From: Acidobacteriota bacterium | GTDB taxonomy: Bacteria; Acidobacteriota; Terriglobia; Bryobacterales; Bryobacteraceae | DNA length: 64,000 nucleotides | NCBI GenBank assembly: GCA_017307505.1 | Contig: JAFKEE010000053.1 | Coordinates: forward strand, 1 to 64,000 | Direction: 5' to 3' | Part shown: positions 48,975-58,093 of the stretch, in pieces | How positions within the stretch are numbered: position 1 is the first letter of the stretch | How the letters are laid out: each line of letters starts with the position of its first letter | The notes under the pieces: generated by a model | What the model was told of the DNA's origin: nothing | The model's input: only the letters and a program-made list of their open reading frames with translations | The model's database searches: none | Position numbers and translations under genes: made by a program

Positions 48975-50621
48975 TTACCAGAAATGATGATTGTGAGCGA
49001 CCATGCCGGGCAGAACGTACGCATACAACGTAACGATGAGCCCGATCAGCGCCGCCAGGACCAGACCATGCTTGAAGACGGCCCGGAAGAGGTCGCCCTC
49101 TCTGCCCTCGATACCCGCCGCGACGCAGGCGATGATCAGCGACTGCGCGCCCACCATCTTGCCCATCACGCCGCCCGTGGAGTTGGCCGCGGCCATCAGT
49201 ACGGGGCTCAGACCCAGCTTGTTCGCAGTGACTACCTGCAGGTTGCCGAAGAGAGCATTCGAGCCCGCGTCCGTGCCGCTCAAGGCCACGCCCATCCATC
49301 CGATGAGCGTGCCGAAAATGGGATAGAACACACCTGTCTTTGTCATGGCCAGACCCATGACGGCGTCCATGCCGCAGTACCTCACAACATATGCCAGGCA
49401 GATCATCGCCATGATGGCCAGGAATCCGGTTCGCATTCGATAGCAGGTTTTGCGGAACACCCGGAACGTCACCGGGATCGATAGGCCCAGCACCGGGCCT
49501 GCGACGACACCGGCCAGGAAGGTGGCGGTGCCCACCGACGCCAGCCAGGCAAAATCGAAAACGGCGGGTTCCTTCACGTCGGTGGTCACCACAGGCGCCG
49601 TCCTGGTAACCAGCAGATGCAGGCCCGGGACCGGCGTCTTGACGCTCGTCTCGCTGATCACCTTCTTCACCGGTGGCAGACCCCACAGGACAACAAACGC
49701 CGCGATCAGCAGGAACGGCGACCAGGCATGGAAGACCTGGCCGGTGGTGTATTTCTTCCAGACGGTCTTTGCCTGGTTCCGCTCCTCGGTAAACCGGAAG
49801 ACCTCCTTCGGCTGCCAGAACTTGAAGAAGACGGCGCAGATCAGCAGGGCGCCCATGCCGCTGACGATATCGACCAGTGAGGCGTCGATGAAGTTCGACC
49901 AGAAGAACTGCAGGCCGGCGAAACCGATGCCCGCGGCCAGGCAACCCGGCCACACCTTCCAGGTGTCCCTCCAACTCACCTGCGTCTTCACCATCCAGAA
50001 CGGCAGGATCAGGGCGACCGGAGGCAGAATGCGCCCCATGGTGGCGCTGAGGTCGGATTCCGGAAGACCGGTCACGGCGGCGAGCGTGCGCACGGGGTTG
50101 CCCATGCCGCCCCAGGCCACCGGAGCCGTATTGGCCATCAGGCAGACCACCGCGGTTTCGAAGGGCCGGAAGCCGAGTCCGATCATCATGGACGCCGTCA
50201 CGGCCACGGGCGCTCCGCCGCCGCCCGCGCCTTCCAGCACGGCGCCGAAGGCGAAGGCGATCAGCAGCAGTTGCAGGCGCCGGTCGTCGGTGAGACCGCC
50301 AATGGATCCCTTGATGGTTTCGAAATGGCCGCTCTCCACGGTCAGGTCGTAGACAAAGACCGCGCCGACGACTACCCAGGCGATCCAGAAGGCGGCATAG
50401 ACGGCTCCGTGCGCGGTGGCGCCCAGCACCATGGTGGGCGGCATGCGGAAGACCACCAGCGCCACCAGGATCGCGGTCACCAGTCCGGAGATCGCTGCCC
50501 AGTGGCCGGCGATTTTCCGGATGGCCAGCAGATAGAAGAGCACCAGTACCGGAAGCGCCGAGACGATTGTGGAGAGCGCTTCGTTGTTCAGTGGATTATA
50601 ATTTTGAACCCAAGTCTGCAT
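48975..50621 (-). CDS. L-lactate/glycolate permease (LctP family)
   Basis: A 548-residue integral membrane protein with about 13-14 helices. Family hallmarks: NYNPLNNEALSTIVSALPVLVLFYLL at the N-terminus, LEGAGGGGAPVAVTASMMIGLGF, NTAPVAWGGMGNPV, GTLIGWMGVALSGTDAGSNALFG and AANSTGGVMGKMVGAQSL. LctP/GlcA proteins import small 2-hydroxy acids (lactate, glycolate) with protons. First gene of the operon with the RraA-like and dehydratase genes. ATG 50621 is preferred over 50657. Confidence 0.93.
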   Translation of the reverse strand: MQTWVQNYNPLNNEALSTIVSALPVLVLFYLLAIRKIAGHWAAISGLVTAILVALVVFRMPPTMVLGATAHGAVYAAFWIAWVVVGAVFVYDLTVESGHFETIKGSIGGLTDDRRLQLLLIAFAFGAVLEGAGGGGAPVAVTASMMIGLGFRPFETAVVCLMANTAPVAWGGMGNPVRTLAAVTGLPESDLSATMGRILPPVALILPFWMVKTQVSWRDTWKVWPGCLAAGIGFAGLQFFWSNFIDASLVDIVSGMGALLICAVFFKFWQPKEVFRFTEERNQAKTVWKKYTTGQVFHAWSPFLLIAAFVVLWGLPPVKKVISETSVKTPVPGLHLLVTRTAPVVTTDVKEPAVFDFAWLASVGTATFLAGVVAGPVLGLSIPVTFRVFRKTCYRMRTGFLAIMAMICLAYVVRYCGMDAVMGLAMTKTGVFYPIFGTLIGWMGVALSGTDAGSNALFGNLQVVTANKLGLSPVLMAAANSTGGVMGKMVGAQSLIIACVAAGIEGREGDLFRAVFKHGLVLAALIGLIVTLYAYVLPGMVAHNHHFW

Positions 50622-50732
50622 GGTGGGAGTAGCCCGAACGAAGCGGAATCTTATCACATGCCATCCTTGGGGATAACCAGTAAGACAGGGACAGATTCAG
50701 ACCTGTGTGCCATGGCATCCTGAAGGCTGGCA

Positions 50733-51311
50733 ATGATTCGATCTGTCTGTGTCTACTGCGGCTCCAGCAGCCGCGCTTCGGAAAGCTTTTTCACCGCGGC
50801 CCGCTCGACGGGGCGTGTTCTGGCGGAACGCGGCCATACCCTCGTCTACGGCGGGGCTCACGTCGGGCTGATGGGCGCGCTGGCCGATACCGCCCTGTCG
50901 CTCAATGGACGGGTCGTGGGCGTCATCCCGCAGTCTCTGGTGGACAAAGAGGTTGCGCACAAAGGACTGACGGAGCAGCACATCGTTGAGTCGATGCATG
51001 TCCGGAAGGCGCTCATGAACGAACTCTCGGATGCCTTCCTTGCGTTGCCGGGCGGATTCGGCACCCTGGACGAGCTGTTCGAGACGCTCACCTGGGCGCA
51101 GCTCAAGTTCCACTCCAAGCCAGTGGGCCTGCTGAACATCGACGGCTATTTCGACGGACTGCTCACCTTCGCGCGGCGTGCTGTCGACGATGGCTTCATC
51201 CACCCGGCCCATGTCGAGATGATTCACGTTGGGACCGATCCGGGGGATTTGCTGGACCGTATGGCCGGCTTCGTCCCGCCGGAAGCCGGCAAGTGGTGGC
51301 GTCCGCGCTAG
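50733..51311 (+). CDS. LOG-family nucleotide 5'-monophosphate phosphoribohydrolase
   Basis: A 192-residue cytosolic protein. MIRSVCVYCGSSSRASESF, VYGGAHVGLMGALADTAL and the signature PGGFGTLDELFE with the upstream MHVRKALM Arg/Lys define the LOG family (formerly 'TIGR00730'). Members cleave the N-glycosidic bond of cytokinin riboside 5'-monophosphates or of AMP-like nucleotides. Convergent with adenosine deaminase over 24 nt, which suits a purine-salvage link. Confidence 0.92.
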   Translation: MIRSVCVYCGSSSRASESFFTAARSTGRVLAERGHTLVYGGAHVGLMGALADTALSLNGRVVGVIPQSLVDKEVAHKGLTEQHIVESMHVRKALMNELSDAFLALPGGFGTLDELFETLTWAQLKFHSKPVGLLNIDGYFDGLLTFARRAVDDGFIHPAHVEMIHVGTDPGDLLDRMAGFVPPEAGKWWRPR

Positions 51312-51335
51312 GGTCTCATCCGGTACCCACCCGGG

Positions 51336-52304
51336 TTACTCACCGGGCCGGCGATCCTGCTGTCGCTGCTGCGAATCAGGTTGAAAGCCCGGCACGGAGC
51401 CGAACGCAAACCGGAAGCTATTCTCCGCCAGTGCGCGCAGGTCAGCTTCGCCGAACCCGAACTCATCCCGGGCGATCTCGTACTCGCGGACCAATGTCGT
51501 GTGGAACATGGGCGGATCGTCTGTATTCAGCACAAGGGGGACACCGGCGTCGTACAGCCGCCGCACCGGATGCTCCTTCAGAGAACTGACCGCGCCCGTG
51601 CATACGTTGCTGGAGATGGATACTTCCAGGGGGATGCGCCGGTCTCGCAGGTGCGCCACCAGGACCGGATCGTCGATCGACCGGATGCCATGGCCAATCC
51701 GCTCCGCGCCACATTCCAGAGCGGCCCACACACTTGCCGGTCCAACGGTCTCGCCGGCATGCGGAGCCAAATGTAATCCGGCCGCCCGTGCATAGTCGAA
51801 CACTTCACGGAACAGTTCCACCGGGCCACCCGCCTCATCGCCGCCTACGCCGAAGCCCACCACGCCCCGATCCTTGCGTTGAACCGCCGCCCGCGCCACG
51901 GACCAGACGTGCTCCAATCCAAACTGACGCACCGCATCGAAAATGAACCGCACGGGAATCGGACCGGCCTGGGCCGCTGAGGAGATCGCGTCGAACACCG
52001 GGCCTAAGTCCATGCCCCGCCACAGCACCACGCCCGCGCTCACATTTACTTCCGCATAGCGCACACCTTGCCTCGCCAGATCCTCCAGCAGGCGCCGCGT
52101 GATCAGGCCGAAGTGCTCCGGAGTCCTCAAATGGAGATTCACCCACTTGTAGCTCTGCAGGAATCCCAGGAAGTTGTCGTACTGATAGTGAGACCGGATC
52201 TCCTCCAGCGATAGCGCCGGTTCGATCTCCTGCAATGTCTCCGGCGTCACCGAACCTTCCAGGTGAACGTGCAGCTCCGCCTTATTCAGTGAAGATAGGT
52301 CCAT
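51336..52304 (-). CDS. add: Adenosine deaminase family protein
   Basis: A 322-residue metal-dependent deaminase converting adenosine to inosine. Zinc ligands HVHLEGS (N-terminal), HAGE and GHGIRS, and the C-terminal NTDDPPMF carrying the last Asp pair, are all present. VGGDEAGGP is the family glycine loop. ATG 52304 is 19 nt from the divergent glgB start. Adenine deaminase-like specificity is also possible. Confidence 0.9.
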   Translation of the reverse strand: MDLSSLNKAELHVHLEGSVTPETLQEIEPALSLEEIRSHYQYDNFLGFLQSYKWVNLHLRTPEHFGLITRRLLEDLARQGVRYAEVNVSAGVVLWRGMDLGPVFDAISSAAQAGPIPVRFIFDAVRQFGLEHVWSVARAAVQRKDRGVVGFGVGGDEAGGPVELFREVFDYARAAGLHLAPHAGETVGPASVWAALECGAERIGHGIRSIDDPVLVAHLRDRRIPLEVSISSNVCTGAVSSLKEHPVRRLYDAGVPLVLNTDDPPMFHTTLVREYEIARDEFGFGEADLRALAENSFRFAFGSVPGFQPDSQQRQQDRRPGE

Positions 52305-52323
52305 GAACTGCCATAATAGCCGC
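52305..52323. promoter_or_regulatory. Overlapping divergent -10 elements in a 19-nt gap
   Basis: The gap between the add and glgB start codons holds one AT-rich core. On the minus strand it reads TATTAT (52318-52313), 8 nt before ATG 52304; on the plus strand CATAAT (52312-52317), 6 nt before ATG 52324. There is no room for leaders or for ribosome binding sites. The -35 boxes would lie within the opposite gene. Confidence 0.45.
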
Positions 52324-54489
52324 ATGAAGCCAGGTGAGTTGGATGCCCTCGTCGGCGGCTACCACGGTGATCCGTTCTCCATTCTCGGCCCTCATCAGGA
52401 CGAGGATGGCTGGATCATCCGCGCTCTCCTGCCCCAGGCGGCCAGCGCTTCGGTCCGCCTGCCCGACGATGAGGCCGTCCCGATGGAGCGCATCCACGAG
52501 AGTGGGCTATACGCCGCCAGAGTAAGTGACGACCCTGGCGCCTACCGGCTTCAGATCGTGTACCAGCGCGGCGGCTCCAGCGAGATCGAGGATCCTTACC
52601 GCTTTGCCCCGCTGCTCAGCAGCTTCGACCTTCACCTGCACGCCGAGGGCACAAACTACGAGTCCTGGCACAGTATGGGCGCTCACATCACCGCGGTCGA
52701 CGGGATCCCCGGCGTGCGCTTTGCCGTCTGGGCGCCCAACGCCGAAATGGTCAGTGTCGCCGGTGATTTCAACCAGTGGGACGTTACCCGCCACCCCATG
52801 CGCCGCCGGGACAGCGGCATCTGGGAGCTCTTCATTCCGAACATCGGGGAAGGCGAGATCTATAAGTACTTCGTCCGCTCCCGCATTTACGGCGTCTCAG
52901 GCCTCAAGTTCGATCCTTACGGCTTCGCCAGCGAGAAACCGCCCAAGCAGGCGTCCATCGTCTGGAACCTGGCCCGCTACCAGTGGTCCGACCAGCAGTG
53001 GATGGAACAGCGCGCCCGCACCCCATGGCTGGAGCGGCCCGTCAGCGTCTATGAACTCCACCTGGAGTCCTGGATGCGCAATCCGGACGGCGAGCCTCTC
53101 TCTTACCGGGAACTGGCCGCCCACCTCATTCCTTACGTCAAGCGCATGGGGTTCACTCATCTGGAGCTCATGCCCATCGCCGAGCACCCTTATTCCGGTT
53201 CGTGGGGCTACCAGGTCGTCGGATACTTTGCCCCCACCGCCCGCTTCGGCAATCCGGACGATTTCCGCTACTTCGTCGACCAGTGCCACCAGAATGGCAT
53301 TGCCATCATCGTCGACTGGGTGCCCGCCCACTTCCCCAAGGATGCGCATGGGCTGGCGCGGTTTGACGGCACGGCCTGCTATGAACACGACGACCCGAGG
53401 TTGGGCGAGCACAAGGACTGGGGCACCCTCATCTTCAATTTCGGCCGCAATGAGGTCCGCAACTTCCTCATCTCCAATGCCCTCTTCTGGCTGAAGGAGT
53501 ATCACATCGACGGGCTGCGCGTGGATGCCGTCGCGTCCATGCTCTACCTCGACTACTCCCGCGAAGACGGCGAGTGGATCCCGAACAAGTACGGCGGCCG
53601 GGAAAACCTGGAAGCCATCGACTTCCTGCGCAAATTCAACGAAGAGGCGCACACCGTCCCCGGGGCCGTCACGATCGCCGAGGAATCCACCTCGTACGCG
53701 GGCGTCTCCCACCCGGTCTACTCCGGCGGCCTGGGCTTCACCATGAAGTGGAACATGGGGTGGATGCACGACATGTTCGCTTATTTCAAAAGCGATCCCA
53801 TCTACCGCCGCTTCAACCACAACCACATCACGTTCAGCCTGCTGTACGCATTCACTGAGAATTTCGTCCTGCCCATCTCACACGACGAGGTGGTCCACGG
53901 CAAGGCTTCGCTCATCGGCAAGATGCCCGGCGACGAGTGGCAGCGGTTTGCCAATGTGCGCGTCTTCCTCGCCTACATGTTTGCCCACCCCGGCAAGAAG
54001 CTCCTGTTTATGGGCTCTGAGCTGGGGCAGTACGAAGAGTGGAACTGGCAGGGCCAGATCCGCTGGGACCTGCTGCAGTACCCGCTTCACCGCGGGCTCA
54101 GCGATTTCCTGCGCGAACTGAACTTCCTCTATCAGAACGAACCCAGTTTGTATGAGGTCGACTACCACTGGCAGGGCTTCGAATGGATCGACTTCCGCGA
54201 TGTCGACAACAGCGTGATCAGCTTCATCCGCCGCGCGAAGAATCACGAGAATCTCCTGGTGGTGGTCTGCAACTTTACCCCCGTGGTGCGTCACAACTAC
54301 AACGTCGGCGTTCCTACCGGCGGGGTATACCAGGAAATCATGAATAGTGACTGGCAGCACTTCGGCGGCAGCGGCGTCGGCAATTCCGGTGACCTGCGCG
54401 CGAATTCGGGCAAGGTGCAGGGCCGCGAAAACTTCATCAGCATCACCTTGCCTCCGCTGGCTGTAACGATTTACCGCCGCGTCGGGTAA
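52324..54489 (+). CDS. glgB: 1,4-alpha-glucan branching enzyme
   Basis: A 721-residue GH13 enzyme that makes alpha-1,6 branches in glycogen. The N-terminal region (ALVGGYHGDPFSILGPHQ) is followed by a CBM48 domain (about 110-200, GVRFAVWAPNAEMVSVAGDFNQWD). The catalytic barrel shows DWVPAHFPKD, nucleophile Asp in GLRVDAVASMLYLDYSR, acid Glu in TIAEESTSYAGVS and PISHDEVVHGK. The length is normal for the enzyme. No other glycogen genes are in the window. Confidence 0.97.
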   Translation: MKPGELDALVGGYHGDPFSILGPHQDEDGWIIRALLPQAASASVRLPDDEAVPMERIHESGLYAARVSDDPGAYRLQIVYQRGGSSEIEDPYRFAPLLSSFDLHLHAEGTNYESWHSMGAHITAVDGIPGVRFAVWAPNAEMVSVAGDFNQWDVTRHPMRRRDSGIWELFIPNIGEGEIYKYFVRSRIYGVSGLKFDPYGFASEKPPKQASIVWNLARYQWSDQQWMEQRARTPWLERPVSVYELHLESWMRNPDGEPLSYRELAAHLIPYVKRMGFTHLELMPIAEHPYSGSWGYQVVGYFAPTARFGNPDDFRYFVDQCHQNGIAIIVDWVPAHFPKDAHGLARFDGTACYEHDDPRLGEHKDWGTLIFNFGRNEVRNFLISNALFWLKEYHIDGLRVDAVASMLYLDYSREDGEWIPNKYGGRENLEAIDFLRKFNEEAHTVPGAVTIAEESTSYAGVSHPVYSGGLGFTMKWNMGWMHDMFAYFKSDPIYRRFNHNHITFSLLYAFTENFVLPISHDEVVHGKASLIGKMPGDEWQRFANVRVFLAYMFAHPGKKLLFMGSELGQYEEWNWQGQIRWDLLQYPLHRGLSDFLRELNFLYQNEPSLYEVDYHWQGFEWIDFRDVDNSVISFIRRAKNHENLLVVVCNFTPVVRHNYNVGVPTGGVYQEIMNSDWQHFGGSGVGNSGDLRANSGKVQGRENFISITLPPLAVTIYRRVG

Positions 54490-54585
54490 ACTGCCTCCGG
54501 CGCACCATCTCTGCCTGCTGCGGCAGGAACTTCACACCGCCGTCCGGCGTCTACCTTCGTGACCAAAACGGAGAAAGGAGGCCGC

Positions 54586-55518
54586 ATGAGCCCGCCTGCG
54601 CCGGCAGCACCGCCTGTTGTCTATCGCCTTCTGCTGCGCCTGGCGAGCTTTCTCTGTCCCGCCCACGCCCGTGCCGCCTGGCGCAGGCAGTGGGAGTCCG
54701 GCCTGCGCGACTGGTGGATCCTCGCCGAGCGCGGAGAACTCACCAACGAGGCATCAGCCCTGGCTGCCCGCTACTGCCGCGGCGCCTGGGCCGACGCCTT
54801 CGAACTCCGCTTCCGCCGCGAACAGATCCTCCATGCTTTGCGCGGACCTTGGTTCCCCATCCTCTGCGCAGCCGCCACCATTGCGCTCACCGGGCTGCTT
54901 TCCCACGGCTTTCAGGTGGTCCACCGGGTGGCCGGCCTGGTCTTTTATTCGAAACCTCTGCCGGTTGCACTCCGCCCGCACATTCATTACGATCCGCGCG
55001 GCGATATGGTCGCTGCCTATCTTGCCCCCCTTGTTCTGGCCATCCTGATCTCCGCCATGCTGCTGCTCATCAGCCGGCTCCCGGTGAGACAAGCCGGCTG
55101 GCGCTACTGGCTGCACCTGGTTGTGAAAACACTCACCGTCCAGACCGCCATTGCCTGCCTCTGGTTTGAGGGCGGCTCCGCCCTGCGTTCCGTCATCCAA
55201 TCGGAAGCCCTGCGGATTCTCGGCGGCGGGCTGGTGCTCGGGATCCTCTTCATCGCACTTTTCGGAACAGCCACACGCTGGAGCATTAACGATCAGCGGC
55301 GGCGCTGCCCCGTCTGCCTGCGCCTGCTCGATATGCCTGTCTCCGTCGGCTCATGGGGCAGCGTGTTTGAACCTGCCACGACGGAACTGCTCTGTGCCGG
55401 GGGCCATGGCTCCCTCACGCTTTCTGAACGGGACAACACCGGGCCCGACCGCTGGACCGCGCTCGACGCATCCTGGCGTGAACTCTTCGAGAACGCTTCG
55501 TCACCCGAGGCCCGATAG
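54586..55518 (+). CDS. Uncharacterised multi-spanning membrane protein with a Cys-rich tail
   Basis: A 310-residue protein. The N-terminal cytosolic part (VYRLLLRLASFLCPAHARAAWRRQWESGLRDWW) resembles the helical region found beside acidobacterial ADOP permeases. Four or five TM helices follow (about 90-110, 140-165, 175-195, 205-235). The C-terminal tail has CPVC and LCAGGHG motifs that could bind zinc. ATG 54586 has a perfect AAAGGAGG 5 nt upstream; GTG 54559 is less likely. Function unknown. Confidence 0.6.
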   Translation: MSPPAPAAPPVVYRLLLRLASFLCPAHARAAWRRQWESGLRDWWILAERGELTNEASALAARYCRGAWADAFELRFRREQILHALRGPWFPILCAAATIALTGLLSHGFQVVHRVAGLVFYSKPLPVALRPHIHYDPRGDMVAAYLAPLVLAILISAMLLLISRLPVRQAGWRYWLHLVVKTLTVQTAIACLWFEGGSALRSVIQSEALRILGGGLVLGILFIALFGTATRWSINDQRRRCPVCLRLLDMPVSVGSWGSVFEPATTELLCAGGHGSLTLSERDNTGPDRWTALDASWRELFENASSPEAR

Positions 55519-55598
55519 GTCCTCCCATTAGCTCTCTGCTTCCCTCCCGACCACCGCCCCAGCTATCGTGGGTGAGGTAGCTGGAACCGGTTGTTCGC

Positions 55599-57311
55599 AT
55601 GCTTTATTACGTACCGCGCCGTCTCATTTCCTTCGCCCTGTTCTGTTGTCTGCCTTTTGCCCTCCACGGCCAGAGGGTCGTGATGGTTTCCTTCGACGGA
55701 CTCGGCTACCAGGCCCTGACCACTGACCCCGTCGCTCAGGAACTCACCGTTCTTCGCGATGCCATCGCCCGCGGAGCCAGCGCCGCCGGCATGCAGGCTG
55801 CCTTTCCTTCCACCACGGCCAACTCCCACGCCGCCCTCTGGACCGGCTGCTATGGGGATGTCAACCACATCACGGCCAACAATCCGCCGCTACTGCCGCG
55901 AGCTGCCCACACCTTCCTCGAACGCGGCAACGGCTTCCTCGCCACGCCGCTCGACTCCGAGGCCATCTGGGTGACGGCCGCTCGCGAAGGCCGCTCTGCC
56001 GTTGCTCATCAACCGACGCAAGGCTACCCGTTCACGCCCATGAATTCGGGGCACGGGGCCATCGTCCACAATGGCTACCAGACCCGGCTGCTCGCTCCGC
56101 ACGCGCTCTTCACCGTCAAGAATACGGATGCCCAGCCCGACGGCTCCATCCACATTAAGCACGGCCCGCTCTCACTCCGCGCGGAACGCCACAACGGCGC
56201 GCTGCGCATTTCGGTCTCCGGCTCGAAGGAGTTCGTGGATGTGCACCCCGCCGCGGTTGAAACCGAATTGCCCCGTCAGCGGCCACTCGCCCGCTATTTC
56301 AGCCCCGGGCTCGCCATCACTCAGCCGGTTCCGGCTGTCCTCTACTTCCGGCTCTTCGAGCTTTCGCCTACTACGTTCCGCCTCTACGTCTCCCCGTTGC
56401 AGGAACTCGCCATGACGGAGCCGCTACCCGCGCTCTTCCGCCAGGCCGGCGGTTTTCTGGGCAACGGGCCCGAAGCGCTCATGCAGCAGGGAGTCCTGAG
56501 CGAGGCCGAATACCTGGAAGCGGTGGAACTTGTCATCCGCCAGATGACGCGTCACGCCGCCTGGCTCCAGGCCCACTACCAGCCGCGCTTCTTCCAGGGC
56601 TACCTGCCATTTCCCGACGAGTTTGAACACTCGTGGCTCGCGCTTTCCCGAAACGGCCAGAAATCGATCGATGAGTTCCGCCGCTGGGGCTACATCGCCG
56701 TCAACCGCGGTGCGGCTGAGTTCGCCAAACTGGCCCGCAAGTCAGACCATCTGTTGTGGGTCTCCGATCACGGCATGGCCCCGGTCACCCGTTACGTCTC
56801 CGTTCATGAGGTGCTTCGCCGCGCCGGCCTCGGTGACAAAGCCTCCTACCTTTACAACTCGATCCTGGTGAACACGACGGATTGGAAAGGCGGCACGGTT
56901 CCACCGGGTGAGCGTGCCCAAGTCGTCGAACAGGCCCGCCGGGCCATGGCCGCGGTACAGGAAAACGGCAAGCCCGTCTTCACGGCATTCTTCACGCCGG
57001 AGCACGACCGCGCGAAATACGGGATTGGCGGCCCGGCCGGAGGAGACCTCTACTTCGATCTCGCCCCCGGCTACGCCGCTTCGGGCCGTCCAAATCCCGC
57101 CCTGTTCGATGCCAATACCAAACCGCGTGGTGTCCATGGCTTTCTCCCCACCCGGCCGGAGATGCTGGCCGTCTGCATCCTGCGCGGACCTCGCGTTAAG
57201 CCGTCCACTCAATGGCCGCAGCTGCGGTCCATCCAGGTTGCACCGCTGATTGCCGCCCTCCTCGGAATCGCTCCGCCGCCGAATGCCAAGGCTCCGTCCC
57301 CACTGCAGTAG
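55599..57311 (+). CDS. Secreted type I phosphodiesterase / alkaline-phosphatase-superfamily protein
   Basis: A 570-residue exported enzyme with signal peptide 1-24. VVMVSFDGLGYQALT has the first metal Asp, FPSTTANSHAALWTG the catalytic Thr region, and WVSDHGMAPVTRY the Asp-His metal pair; a further His lies in the PTRPEML-side region. This is the pattern of nucleotide pyrophosphatase/phosphodiesterases. The substrate could be nucleotides, phospholipids or sugar phosphates. Upstream 80 nt contain nothing clear. Confidence 0.85.
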   Translation: MLYYVPRRLISFALFCCLPFALHGQRVVMVSFDGLGYQALTTDPVAQELTVLRDAIARGASAAGMQAAFPSTTANSHAALWTGCYGDVNHITANNPPLLPRAAHTFLERGNGFLATPLDSEAIWVTAAREGRSAVAHQPTQGYPFTPMNSGHGAIVHNGYQTRLLAPHALFTVKNTDAQPDGSIHIKHGPLSLRAERHNGALRISVSGSKEFVDVHPAAVETELPRQRPLARYFSPGLAITQPVPAVLYFRLFELSPTTFRLYVSPLQELAMTEPLPALFRQAGGFLGNGPEALMQQGVLSEAEYLEAVELVIRQMTRHAAWLQAHYQPRFFQGYLPFPDEFEHSWLALSRNGQKSIDEFRRWGYIAVNRGAAEFAKLARKSDHLLWVSDHGMAPVTRYVSVHEVLRRAGLGDKASYLYNSILVNTTDWKGGTVPPGERAQVVEQARRAMAAVQENGKPVFTAFFTPEHDRAKYGIGGPAGGDLYFDLAPGYAASGRPNPALFDANTKPRGVHGFLPTRPEMLAVCILRGPRVKPSTQWPQLRSIQVAPLIAALLGIAPPPNAKAPSPLQ

Positions 57312-57396
57312 CGTAGCCGGTCCGCCGTCGAATCCGGAGCTTGTCTGGATCCCACTGCCACCGTCTGCCTTGCCGCATGCGCTAGCATAATCGTCA

Positions 57397-58089
57397 ATGC
57401 CAAAGACTCTCCTGGCCATGGGGGCCCACTATGACGATTGCGTCTTCGGAGTGCCCGGCATCATGCTCCAGGCTGTCGCGCAGGGCTGGCGCGTGGTGAT
57501 CGCGGCTCTCATCGGCGACTACACCAACTGGGCGCCGGTGAAGGGCAGGGAAAAGGCGCTGGTCGATGGCTCGAAGCAGCTCGCCCACCACTACGGTGCC
57601 GAGATGCGCTTCCTCGACTTCGCCTCGCACATGTTCGACGTCACCACACCCGCGAAGCAGAAAGTGGCGGAACTGGTGGCCGAAGTGAAACCCGACATGG
57701 CGATCATCCTCTGGCACAGTGATACGCACGATGACCACCGCGTGGCATCACCCCTCTGTGAGATCGCGGTGAAGAACGCGAACCAGATCCTGGGCCGCAC
57801 CGACGCCGTGGCGCCGCGCCAGATCTACTACTACGACAATGGCCCCCGCCACACTCGCGGCTTCGAGCCCGACACCTTCGTCGATGTCACCGCCGAGTGG
57901 TCCGCCGCCAGCGAATGGCTGGGCAAGCTCATGGCGCTGATGCGCAACCAGGCCTACGATCCGGCGCAGCGGGACTCGGCGGTGGATCTCAAAACCGCCA
58001 TCGCCGCGTATCGCGGAGCCACCTGCGGCGTTCGCTACGCGGAGGCGCTCAAGGCCTACGACCAGCGGCCGGTGAAACTCTTCAGTTAA
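57397..58089 (+). CDS. PIG-L/LmbE-family deacetylase
   Basis: A 230-residue zinc hydrolase of the LmbE-like fold. [12 protein letters not shown] has the AHxDD metal motif, and [13 protein letters not shown] provides the last His. LmbE members deacetylate N-acetylglucosamine conjugates; substrate unknown here. There is no signal peptide. TAGCAT lies 8 nt before the ATG. It converges with the ADOP gene, 4 nt apart. Confidence 0.88.
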   Translation: MPKTLLAMGAHYDDCVFGVPGIMLQAVAQGWRVVIAALIGDYTNWAPVKGREKALVDGSKQLAHHYGAEMRFLDFASHMFDVTTPAKQKVAELVAEVKPDMAIILWHSDTHDDHRVASPLCEIAVKNANQILGRTDAVAPRQIYYYDNGPRHTRGFEPDTFVDVTAEWSAASEWLGKLMALMRNQAYDPAQRDSAVDLKTAIAAYRGATCGVRYAEALKAYDQRPVKLFS

Positions 58090-58093
58090 CGGG

